Both the position numbers and the translations under genes were made by a program. This document shows, one piece after another, positions 6,132 to 13,052 of a stretch of 22,010 nucleotides of DNA. Source of the DNA: Alphaproteobacteria bacterium (GTDB lineage Bacteria; Pseudomonadota; Alphaproteobacteria; Rhizobiales; Aestuariivirgaceae); assembly GCA_024279045.1 (NCBI GenBank), contig JAJRRZ010000268.1, forward strand, positions 1-22,010. Direction: 5' to 3'. The notes below the pieces were generated by a model that made no database searches, was not told where the DNA came from, and saw only the letters and a program-made list of their open reading frames with translations. Positions within the stretch are counted from its first letter, which is position 1. Every line of letters begins with the position of its first letter.

Positions 6132-8645
6132 CTACAGGCGCAGCCTCGACAGGCGCAGGGCGTTGCCCACCACGGAGACCGAGGAGAGGCTCATGGCGGC
6201 GGCGGCGATCATCGGCGAGAGCAGGATGCCCAGCACCGGATAAAGCACGCCGGCGGCAATGGGGATGCTCAGGCCGTTGTAGATGACGGCAAGGAACAGG
6301 TTCTGGCGGATGTTCTTCAGCGTCGCTTCGGCCAGCTTGCGGGCCTGCGCCAGGCGGGCGAGATCGCCCTTCAGCAGGGTGAGGCCGGCGCTTTCCACCG
6401 CCACCTGCGCGCCAGTGGCCATGGCGATGGCGGCATCGGCCTCGGCCATGGCGGGAGCATCGTTCACGCCATCGCCAGCGAAGGCCACCGTGTGGCCCTG
6501 GCGCTTCAGCCGGCGCACCAGCGCCGCCTTGTCCGCCGGAGTGGTGCGGGCATGTACCTCGTCGATGCCCACCTGTTCGGCAATGGCCTGCGCGGTTTCT
6601 TCCTGATCGCCGGTGGCCATGATGATCTTCAGTCCGTGGCGGCGCAGGGTGTGGAGCGCTGGCCCGGCGTTGTCCTTCAGCGGGTCGGCGATGGCCAGAA
6701 AGCCCAGCAACTCGCCATCGCGCGCCAAGAACACCACGGTGCGTCCCTCGCGGCGGTGGGCGCCGGCCTGATCGGCCAGCGCGGAGAGATCGATGTCGAG
6801 GCCCTCCATCATTGCCACATTGCCGAGCGCCAGTTCATGGCCGTCGACCCTGGCGACCACGCCGAGGCCGGTGTTGCTGTGGAAATCCTCCGCCCGTGGC
6901 GGCGTGATACCGCGCTCGCGGGCGCTGTCGAGCACGGCCTGGGCCAGCGGGTGGGTGGCGCCGGACTCCACCGCGGCGGCCAGCGCCAGCAGATCGTCCT
7001 CGTCCAGCCCGGCGGCCACGGGCTGCGCATGCACCACCCGCGGCTGGCCCTGGGTGATGGTGCCGGTCTTGTCGATGACCAGCACATCGGCGCGGGCGAG
7101 CTGCTCCAGGTGGGCGGCGTCCTTCACCAGTATGCCGGCCTTCGCGCCGCGCCCGACGGCGGTGGTGATGGACATCGGCGTGGCAAGCCCCAGCGCGCAG
7201 GGGCAGGCGATGATGAGCACGGAGATGGCCGCCACCAGGGCATGGGCCAGGCGCGGCTGGGGGCCGAACAGCAGCCAGAAGGCGAAGGCGGCAATGGCGA
7301 TGATGACCACCGCCGGGACGAACCAGGCGGAGAAGCGATCGGCCAGCGACTGGATGGGCGCACGCGAGCGGCGCGCGGCGGTTACCATTTCGACAATCTG
7401 CGCCAGCACGGTGCCGGCGCCGACGCGGCGCGCTTCCATGACAAAGCTACCGGAGAGGTTTTTCGTGCCGCCGACGACCTCATCGCCCGGCTTCTTTTCC
7501 ACCGGCACCGGTTCGCCGGTGAGCAGCGATTCATCCACCGCGCTGCCACCCTCCACGACAATGCCATCCACCGGCACCGGCTCATGCGCGCGCACGCGCA
7601 ACCTGTCGCCGATGGCGACATAGTCAACCGAAACATCCTCTTCCGTGCCGTCAGGACGGATGCGATGCGCCTTTTGCGGGGTCAGCGCCAGCAGCGCGCG
7701 GATGGCATTGCCAGCCTTCATGCGCGCGCGCATTTCCAGGATCTGGCCGAGGAGCACCAGCAGGATGATCACCGCGGCGGACTCGAAATACAAGGGCGGC
7801 AGGCCGTTTTCCTCGCGCAGGGAGGCGGGAAACAGTTCCGGCGCCAGCACTGCCGCGGAGGAGAACAGCCAGGCGGCGCCGACGCCGAGGCCGATGAGGG
7901 TGAACATGTTGTAGTTGCTGGTGCGCAGCGAGGCCAGGGCGCGCTGGAAGAACGGCCATCCCGAATAGAGCACCACCGGCGTGGCCAGCAGCAACTGCAC
8001 GTAGCCGCCGCTGCGCCCCTGCAGCCAGGCGGGCAATGGCAGGCCCAGCAGTGGCCCCATGGCGATGATCAGCAGCGGTACGGTAAGGACAAGCCCGAGA
8101 AGAAAGCGGCGGGTGAAATCTTTCTCCTCGCTTTCTTCCTCCGTTTCGGCGGCCTCGGCGATCGGCTCCAGCGCCATGCCGCAGATGGGGCAATCGCCGG
8201 GCTGGTCGGAGACGATCTCCGGATGGCAGGAACAGATCCACTTCGCCGCGCCGACGGCGGCCTGAGGAGGCTGCAACTGGCGGGCGCGCTCGATGTAGGC
8301 GTCGGGGTTGGCCTGAAAGGCCTGCAGCGTCTCCGCGGATTCGAAATACAGCCGCAAGCCGTCGTGCTTCAGGTAATGCCGCGCGGAGGGCTTGTCCACC
8401 ACCGCGCCGGAGACAGGATCGAGCGTGCGCAGATATGCGCCTGGATTGGCAAGGAATTTCTCCTTGCACTTCGGATTGCAGAAACGGATGATGCGCCCGT
8501 CATGCTCGGTGAAGGGTTTGTCCCTGTTGGCGGGATCAACCGTCATGCCACAGACGGGATCGCGGAAGAACCCTTCCGCATCCGCCGCCACCGCTGCTGG
8601 TTGTGCCACGCCGGAGCAGGAGCAGCATTCACCCTGTCCACTCAT
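6132..8645 (-). CDS. copA: Cu(+)-translocating P1B-type ATPase with YHS and heavy-metal-binding N-terminus
   Basis: This 837-residue pump exports monovalent copper across the inner membrane using ATP. The N-terminus has a Cys cluster (CCSCSG), a YHS domain (DPVCGMTVDP, about residues 26-75), a second YHS-like segment to about 123 that lacks its Cys pair, and a metal-binding domain at 136-159 with CSCHP and CPICGM. TGEP lies at about 376-379, CPC in TM6 at 481-483, the phosphorylated DKTGT at 525-529, then GDGVNDAPA. NLFLAVIYNGLSIP and MSLSS near the C-terminus match the TM7 and TM8 signatures of Cu+ (P1B-1) pumps. The start at 8645 has GGGAGG seven bases upstream; an upstream ATG at 8687 lacks this and lies at the predicted transcript start. 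No CueR gene is adjacent. A silver role is possible. Confidence 0.95.
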   Translation of the reverse strand: MSGQGECCSCSGVAQPAAVAADAEGFFRDPVCGMTVDPANRDKPFTEHDGRIIRFCNPKCKEKFLANPGAYLRTLDPVSGAVVDKPSARHYLKHDGLRLYFESAETLQAFQANPDAYIERARQLQPPQAAVGAAKWICSCHPEIVSDQPGDCPICGMALEPIAEAAETEEESEEKDFTRRFLLGLVLTVPLLIIAMGPLLGLPLPAWLQGRSGGYVQLLLATPVVLYSGWPFFQRALASLRTSNYNMFTLIGLGVGAAWLFSSAAVLAPELFPASLREENGLPPLYFESAAVIILLVLLGQILEMRARMKAGNAIRALLALTPQKAHRIRPDGTEEDVSVDYVAIGDRLRVRAHEPVPVDGIVVEGGSAVDESLLTGEPVPVEKKPGDEVVGGTKNLSGSFVMEARRVGAGTVLAQIVEMVTAARRSRAPIQSLADRFSAWFVPAVVIIAIAAFAFWLLFGPQPRLAHALVAAISVLIIACPCALGLATPMSITTAVGRGAKAGILVKDAAHLEQLARADVLVIDKTGTITQGQPRVVHAQPVAAGLDEDDLLALAAAVESGATHPLAQAVLDSARERGITPPRAEDFHSNTGLGVVARVDGHELALGNVAMMEGLDIDLSALADQAGAHRREGRTVVFLARDGELLGFLAIADPLKDNAGPALHTLRRHGLKIIMATGDQEETAQAIAEQVGIDEVHARTTPADKAALVRRLKRQGHTVAFAGDGVNDAPAMAEADAAIAMATGAQVAVESAGLTLLKGDLARLAQARKLAEATLKNIRQNLFLAVIYNGLSIPIAAGVLYPVLGILLSPMIAAAAMSLSSVSVVGNALRLSRLRL

Positions 8646-8692
8646 CGGAAAGCCTCCCGATTCCTGCCACAGGCCCTGTTCGCCCACAACGC

Positions 8693-8720
8693 ATCATATG
8701 GGAAGGCCAGCCGCAAACAA
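8693..8720 (-). promoter_or_regulatory. Candidate sigma-70 promoter of copA
   Basis: On the minus strand TTGTTT (8715-8720) and TATGAT (8693-8698) are separated by 16 bases, about 50 bases before the chosen copA start. I see no convincing CueR-type dyad in the spacer. The 8646-8811 gap holds no other gene, and gcrA upstream on the same strand has no clear terminator. Confidence 0.4.
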
Positions 8721-8811
8721 CCAAATCACTTTCCGGAGAGCGGCTGGAGCAGGAGCACATGCAATCGGCGAAAAACCGGACGGGGCCGCTCAGCATGTGA
8801 ACCGGCCCGGC

Positions 8812-9378
8812 TCAGCGGCGGGGATGGCCGCTGTTGCCGCTGGTGTAGGCCAGTCCGGCGTGATGCTCGCAATAGGGTTTGCCATCGCCAGCCTTGCGCC
8901 CGCAGTAGGAAAAGTCGTCTTCGCCAGGGTTGCCAATGGGCCAGCGGCAGGAGTCATATTTCAGCTCCATGATGTCCTGAACCAGCCCCTTTTCCAGCTC
9001 CACCAGCCGCAGGCGCTGTTGCGGCTGCGCCTCGACCACTTCCTGGGCAACGGCTTCCACCCGTTCGACCACGGCGACACCACCGCCACGTGGCGCAGCG
9101 GTGGAAGGCGTGGAAACGATGGCCGCGGCTTCCTTGCGCCGGCCCGGTTTGGGAGTGGCGCGCTTGCGTGGGGTGGGATCGCTCTTGCGTTGGCCTGCGA
9201 CCTTTCCAGCAGCGCGCAGGCGGTGGATCTTGCCGATGACGGCATTGCGGCTGAGGCCGTGGCCCAGCCTGCGGGCAATTTCCGAGGCGCTCAATCCCTC
9301 TTCCCACAGTTTCAGCATTTGCGCCACCAGCTCATCCGTCCAGATGGATGTGCGGCCTTTTCCTTTCTGCTTGCTCAT
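8812..9378 (-). CDS. gcrA: GcrA cell-cycle regulator
   Basis: GcrA is an alphaproteobacterial transcription factor that binds sigma-70 RNA polymerase and activates promoters containing GANTC sites methylated by CcrM, driving S-phase genes. The 188-residue protein has the N-terminal helix-turn-helix at about 13-59 (WTDELVAQMLKLWEEGLSAS and SRNAVIGKIHRL). A basic, Pro/Ala-rich linker follows, then the conserved C-terminal Cys/His block CRWPIGNPGEDDFSYCGRK...YCEHHAGLAY at about 144-176, which contacts sigma factor in the known family. A 12-residue basic lead (MSKQKGKGRTSI) precedes the usual start of the domain. A run of six G lies 10 bases before the ATG. It is encoded upstream of copA on the same strand, with 166 bases between them. 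Confidence 0.96.
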   Translation of the reverse strand: MSKQKGKGRTSIWTDELVAQMLKLWEEGLSASEIARRLGHGLSRNAVIGKIHRLRAAGKVAGQRKSDPTPRKRATPKPGRRKEAAAIVSTPSTAAPRGGGVAVVERVEAVAQEVVEAQPQQRLRLVELEKGLVQDIMELKYDSCRWPIGNPGEDDFSYCGRKAGDGKPYCEHHAGLAYTSGNSGHPRR

Positions 9379-9534
9379 GATGCTTCTGCCCCCTGACCTG
9401 GTGTGTCTGCCGGCAAACGTGCTGCCTGTGTGGCGGCCCTTTTTCGAGGCCTTGCTCCGGCGGAATCCGCCCCCCTTCCCGCAAACATGTTTCGCTTGCG
9501 GAACGATGACGAAACCACTGCACAGGATGGACTA

Positions 9535-9569
9535 CATGTCGTATGCTTGCGCCGGAAAGATACGACATG
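9535..9569. promoter_or_regulatory. 10-bp dyad upstream of gcrA
   Basis: CATGTCGTAT (9535-9544) and ATACGACATG (9560-9569) are perfect inverted repeats 15 bases apart. They lie downstream of the candidate gcrA promoter, within its predicted leader. They could be an operator or an RNA hairpin in the leader; no U-run follows, so a terminator is less likely. Confidence 0.5.
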
Positions 9570-9585
9570 ACGCGAATCCGGCACA

Positions 9586-9613
9586 ATGATAGCGCCGCGG
9601 TTTTCCCCAGCAA
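9586..9613 (-). promoter_or_regulatory. Candidate gcrA promoter
   Basis: On the minus strand TTGCTG (9608-9613) and TATCAT (9586-9591) are 16 bases apart. A GANTC site (9574-9578) sits seven bases past the -10, near the expected start of transcription. This would give a leader of about 200 bases. Confidence 0.4.
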
Positions 9614-9640
9614 AAGCCGGGCGGACGGCATGTGGCAAGG

Positions 9641-9655
9641 TTAACGAAAGGTTGC
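9641..9655. promoter_or_regulatory. CtrA-like binding site
   Basis: On the minus strand the sequence reads GCAA-CCTTTCG-TTAAC, which has the spacing of the CtrA consensus TTAA-N7-TTAAC with the right half intact and the left half two of four. It lies about 30 bases upstream of the gcrA -35 candidate. In Caulobacter gcrA is under CtrA control; here it is inference. Confidence 0.35.
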
Positions 9656-9717
9656 CGGCATGGTCGATGCGGCGCATTGACTCACCCGTATTGACACGGC
9701 TGCGGAACATTTACGAA

Positions 9718-10113
9718 TCAGAGGAACAACGCATCGCCACCGGACACCTCATCGGCACGAAAGACGCCAGGCAGATGGCGGATACGCCAGCCCACGGCCA
9801 GCACGATGGCATCGAAACGGATTTCGCCGACGGCATGGGCAGGATGCCGCGCCAGCCACATTGCCGCGGCCTTGACGATGCGTTGCCTCTGGCGCTGGCG
9901 CAGGGCGTGCAGCGCATCGGCGATGGCGGGGCGATGCTTGACCTCGATGAAGGCCAGCATGCGGCCCCGGCGGGCGATAATGTCGATTTCGCCCACCGGG
10001 GTGCGCACGCGCGTGGCGAGAATGCGCCAACCCTTGCAGCGCAGCCACAGCCGGGCAAGGGCCTCGGCGCGCAGGCCGGTATCATGGGTGTTGCGCCGTC
10101 TGCCGTTGTTCAT
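9718..10113 (-). CDS. yraN: YraN family protein (UPF0102, predicted endonuclease fold)
   Basis: A 131-residue UPF0102/YraN protein. These have a Holliday-junction-resolvase-like restriction endonuclease fold, but no established activity. The conserved GLRAEALARLWL helix is followed by GWRILATRVRTPVGEIDIIA and then LAFIEVKHRP, which supply the acidic and Glu-x-Lys residues (EID and EVK) of the nuclease-like site. Arg-rich helix and FDAIVL blocks follow. The ATG at 10113 has GGGAGG six bases upstream; a longer frame from 10140 lacks one. It is divergent from the pyruvate,phosphate dikinase gene, with 124 bases between starts, and lies upstream of gcrA on the same strand. Elsewhere the family often sits beside rsmI and lpoA genes, not seen here. 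Confidence 0.92.
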   Translation of the reverse strand: MNNGRRRNTHDTGLRAEALARLWLRCKGWRILATRVRTPVGEIDIIARRGRMLAFIEVKHRPAIADALHALRQRQRQRIVKAAAMWLARHPAHAVGEIRFDAIVLAVGWRIRHLPGVFRADEVSGGDALFL

Positions 10114-10237
10114 TGCCCACCTCCCGTTGCCGGAAACCATGACCGGCGGGCATCATGTCGCGCAAGCGGCGGGTTGTATTGGCGGGAAGGGTTGTGGAAA
10201 AGTCTCCGCAGGATTTCCGCCAACGGCTGGAAGGCGC

Positions 10238-12940
10238 ATGGACGAAAGCAAGGCGACAGACGGGCTGCACCTGTTCTGCGGCGGGCGCGTGGATGGTGGC
10301 GCGGCGGATGCGGCGCGGCTGGGCCACAAGGGGGCGCACCTGATGGAAATGCGGCGCATCGGCCTGGCAGTGCCGCCGGGCGCGGTGCTGGATGTGCATG
10401 CATCCGGGGAGGTGCGCAGACGGCAGCGGCTGGCGGAAGACATGCGCAGGGCGCTGGGCGTGGCCATTGCCTGCATGGAGCAGGAAACAGGCCGCGCCTT
10501 CGGGCGGGTATCAACAGAAGCGCCGGTGCCGCTGCTGCTGGCGGTGCGCGCGGCGACCCGGCGCGCCCAGCCGGGGTTGCTGGGGGCAGTGATGAACATC
10601 GGCCTGACACCGGAGATCATCGAACAGGCGGTGGATGCAGGGGCTGACGCGGCATTTCTGTGGGACTGCCATCGCCGCTTTCTGATGGACTTTGGCGTGC
10701 AGGTGGCGGGGCTGGCGCATGCGGACTTCGAAAACATCCTGGAAGACCGCAAGGATGCGCTGGGCGTGGCCGAGGATGCGGCGCTGATGGCAGACGACTG
10801 GCGCGAGGTGGCGATGCGCTATGCGGAGCTGATCAGGCTCGAGGGCAGCGCGCAGCCACCGGATGATCCGCTGGAGCAGCTGTTCGCGGTGATGGTGGCG
10901 CTGGCCGGCTCCTGGGATGCGCCACGGGTGCGCGAGGCACGCAAGATTTATCACATTCCCGATGAATGGGGCTTGGCGCTGGTGGTTCAGGCGATGGTGT
11001 TCGGCAACCGCGATGAGCGCTGCGGCGCGGGCGTTGCCATCAGCCGCGACCCGCAGAGTGGCGAGAAGCTCCTGTGCGGCGAGTGGCTGGCCCGTGCGCA
11101 AGGCGAGGACATAGTCGCCGGCTTGCGCAACCCCTGGCCCATTGCCGAGGAAGAGCGCCGCCGGGCGGGGCTGGATGTGCCATCGCTGGAGCATGCCATG
11201 CCGGATGTATTTGCGCGGTTGCTGAAAAGCGTTGCGGCACTGGAAAAACACTACCGCACACCGCAGAACATCGAGTTCGTCATCGAACAGGGCAAACCGT
11301 GGCTGGTGCAGACCCTGCCCGCGCGGCTGGGGCCGCAGGCGGCGCTGCGAGCGGCGGTGGAGATGGTGCGCGAGGGCGTCAAGACACGCGAGCAGGCGGT
11401 TTGCGGCATCGATGCCAACCAGTTGGAAAAGCTGTTGCATCCGGTGCTGGAGCGCGGCGGGGCGCGGGCGCTGGCGCACGGGCTGGGGGCCTCGCCGGGG
11501 GCGGCCAGCGGCGAGGTGGTGATCGATGCGGAAGAGGCCAGACGGCTTGCCGCGGCGGGGCGTTCGGTGATCCTGGTGCGCCCGGAAACCACACCGGAGG
11601 ACATTCCCGCGCTGCAGGTGGTGCGTGGGGTGCTGACCGCGCGCGGCGGCCTGACCTCGCACGCGGCAGTCATTGCGCGGGGGCTGGGCATTCCGTGCGT
11701 TACCGGCGTCGGCGCAATGGAGATGGAACCCGGAGCGGGGCGCATCCGCATTGGCAATGCGGAAATCCGCATCAACGAATGGATCACCATCGATGGCGCC
11801 AGCGGCGAGGTGTTTCGCGGGCGCATGCCGACGCGCCAGCCAGCGTTGCCGGAGACCTTTCACACGCTGCTGGAGTGGGCGGACGAGATGCGCGGGCTGA
11901 AGGTGCTGGCCAATGCCGACACACCACGGGAGGCAAAGGTGGCGCTGGAACTCGGCGCTCAGGGCATCGGCCTTTGCCGCAGCGAGCACATGATCTTCGG
12001 CACCGAACGGCTGGCGCTGCTGCAGGAACTGATCCTGGCGGAAAACCCGGCGCAGCGGCAGCGGGCACTGGCGCAACTGGCGCAGACCCATGGCGAGGAT
12101 TTCCTGAAACTGTTCGCGGTGATGGCGGGCAGGCCGGTGTGCGTGCGGCTGCTGGATCCGCCGGTGCACGAGTTCCTTCCCCGGCTCGATTCGGAAGTGG
12201 AACAACTTACCGAAAGGCTGGGCACGACGCCTGAACACGTGCAGGCGCGGGTGGATTCCCTGCGCGAATACAACCCCATGCTGGGGCACCGTGGCGCACG
12301 GTTGCTGATGACACTGCCCGGATTGCTGGGCATGCAGGTGCGGGCGATGCTGCAGGCCATGCAGACGCTCGCGGAGCGCGGCGAGGCGCCGGCGCGGCTG
12401 GAGATCATGGCGCCGTTCGTGATGAGCGTGGCGGAAATGGCGGTGCTGCGCCGGCGCATCATGGCGGTGGTGGAAGAGATGCGGGCAGAAGCATTGCCGC
12501 TGACCATCGGCTGCATGATCGAGCTGCCGGCGGCGTGTCTCAATGCCGGGGCCATTGCCCGGGAAGCGGATTTCTTCTCCTTCGGCACCAACGACCTGAC
12601 CCAGACGGTGCTGGGGCTGTCGCGCGACGATGCCGGGCGTTTCCTGCACGACTACTTGCGCCTGGGACTTCTGGCGGAGGATCCGTTCATCACGCTGGAC
12701 GAGGAGGACGTGCTGCCATTCATCCGCATGGCCGTGGAACGCGGGCGGCAGGGCAATGCCGTATTGCAGGTGGGGGCCTGTGGCGAACATGCGGGCGATC
12801 CGCGCTCCATCCGGCTGCTGGCGGCAGCGGGGCTGGATCATGTCTCGTGTTCGCCCTACCGGCTGCCCATCGCCCGGCTGGCGGCGGCGCAGGCGGCAGT
12901 GCAGGCGGATGCGTGCGCCGATTCATGCTCCGATGCATAG
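10238..12940 (+). CDS. ppdK: Pyruvate,phosphate dikinase, divergent N-terminal half
   Basis: PPDK interconverts pyruvate, ATP and phosphate with PEP, AMP and pyrophosphate. The 900 residues comprise an ATP-grasp domain (about 1-360), the swivelling phosphohistidine domain (GGLTSHAAVIARG, His475) and the PEP/pyruvate barrel. The barrel keeps the expected residues: Arg581 in GLCRSEHM, Arg637 in VRLLDPP, Glu762 in MIELP, Asn785-Asp786 in SFGTNDLTQT and Cys848 in ACGEHAGDP. In the ATP domain Lys31 and Arg104 remain, as do Glu346 and Gln358. The family's Asp at the start of the DxEFT motif is Asn344 here (NIEFVIEQG), and the usual VRSGA...SMPGM block reads VRAATRRAQPGL. Nucleotide use may be altered. 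GGAAGG just precedes the ATG. It is not PtsI or PpsA: the EFT and TSHAAV blocks fit PPDK. Confidence 0.88.
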   Translation: MDESKATDGLHLFCGGRVDGGAADAARLGHKGAHLMEMRRIGLAVPPGAVLDVHASGEVRRRQRLAEDMRRALGVAIACMEQETGRAFGRVSTEAPVPLLLAVRAATRRAQPGLLGAVMNIGLTPEIIEQAVDAGADAAFLWDCHRRFLMDFGVQVAGLAHADFENILEDRKDALGVAEDAALMADDWREVAMRYAELIRLEGSAQPPDDPLEQLFAVMVALAGSWDAPRVREARKIYHIPDEWGLALVVQAMVFGNRDERCGAGVAISRDPQSGEKLLCGEWLARAQGEDIVAGLRNPWPIAEEERRRAGLDVPSLEHAMPDVFARLLKSVAALEKHYRTPQNIEFVIEQGKPWLVQTLPARLGPQAALRAAVEMVREGVKTREQAVCGIDANQLEKLLHPVLERGGARALAHGLGASPGAASGEVVIDAEEARRLAAAGRSVILVRPETTPEDIPALQVVRGVLTARGGLTSHAAVIARGLGIPCVTGVGAMEMEPGAGRIRIGNAEIRINEWITIDGASGEVFRGRMPTRQPALPETFHTLLEWADEMRGLKVLANADTPREAKVALELGAQGIGLCRSEHMIFGTERLALLQELILAENPAQRQRALAQLAQTHGEDFLKLFAVMAGRPVCVRLLDPPVHEFLPRLDSEVEQLTERLGTTPEHVQARVDSLREYNPMLGHRGARLLMTLPGLLGMQVRAMLQAMQTLAERGEAPARLEIMAPFVMSVAEMAVLRRRIMAVVEEMRAEALPLTIGCMIELPAACLNAGAIAREADFFSFGTNDLTQTVLGLSRDDAGRFLHDYLRLGLLAEDPFITLDEEDVLPFIRMAVERGRQGNAVLQVGACGEHAGDPRSIRLLAAAGLDHVSCSPYRLPIARLAAAQAAVQADACADSCSDA

Positions 12941-12955
12941 AACCGGCCGTGCAAG

Positions 12956-12995
12956 GAAGAAGGGTCTCGTGGCCAGCAATGCCGGCCACGAAGTC
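12956..12995. repeat. Palindromic repeat, family 1, unit 2
   Basis: TCGTGGCC (12967-12974) pairs with GGCCACGA (12984-12991) around a nine-base loop, 27 bases after the ppdK stop. Aligned without gaps to the next unit, which starts at 13002, it agrees at about 26 of 40 positions, so the two form a tandem pair with a 46-base period. Confidence 0.65.
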
Positions 12996-13052
12996 GATCG
13001 CGAAGAAAAGCCTTGTGGCTGTTGCTGTCGGCCACAAATGCCCTGTTTTCAG
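12991..13052. repeat. Palindromic repeat, family 1, unit 3
   Basis: This unit matches 5881-5930 at 40 of 50 positions, including GAAGAAAAG, TTGTGG and TGTCGGCCACAAAT. TTGTGGC pairs with GCCACAA, and GAAAA pairs with TTTTC outside; the inner stem is decayed compared with unit 1. The right end (TTTTCAGG) overlaps the stop codon of the monooxygenase at 13049-13051. Like unit 1 it lies between convergent genes and probably ends transcription from both sides. Confidence 0.8.

Larger units (their letters stand above)
9379..9717 (-). promoter_or_regulatory. gcrA upstream regulatory region
   Basis: These 339 bases between yraN and gcrA have no credible gene. They contain GANTC sites at 9463-9467, 9574-9578, 9679-9683 and 9715-9719 (the last overlaps the yraN stop), a promoter candidate, a CtrA-like site and a 10-bp dyad, listed separately. 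AAACATGTTT at 9483-9492 is a further perfect small palindrome. Because GcrA acts with CcrM at GANTC, cell-cycle control of this gene is a reasonable inference. Confidence 0.55.

Noticed and set aside
6492..8972. 826-codon open frame on the plus strand opposite copA
   Set aside because: It mirrors the copA codons, has no domains, and its composition (Gly/His/Arg/Gln) is that of an antisense shadow.
9375..9710. 111-codon minus-strand frame upstream of gcrA
   Set aside because: It has no ribosome site, no domain and biased composition, and it covers the candidate regulatory motifs and overlaps the gcrA start.
10511..12841. 776-codon open frame on the minus strand opposite ppdK
   Set aside because: It is antisense to conserved PPDK motifs, and the translation resembles no protein family.
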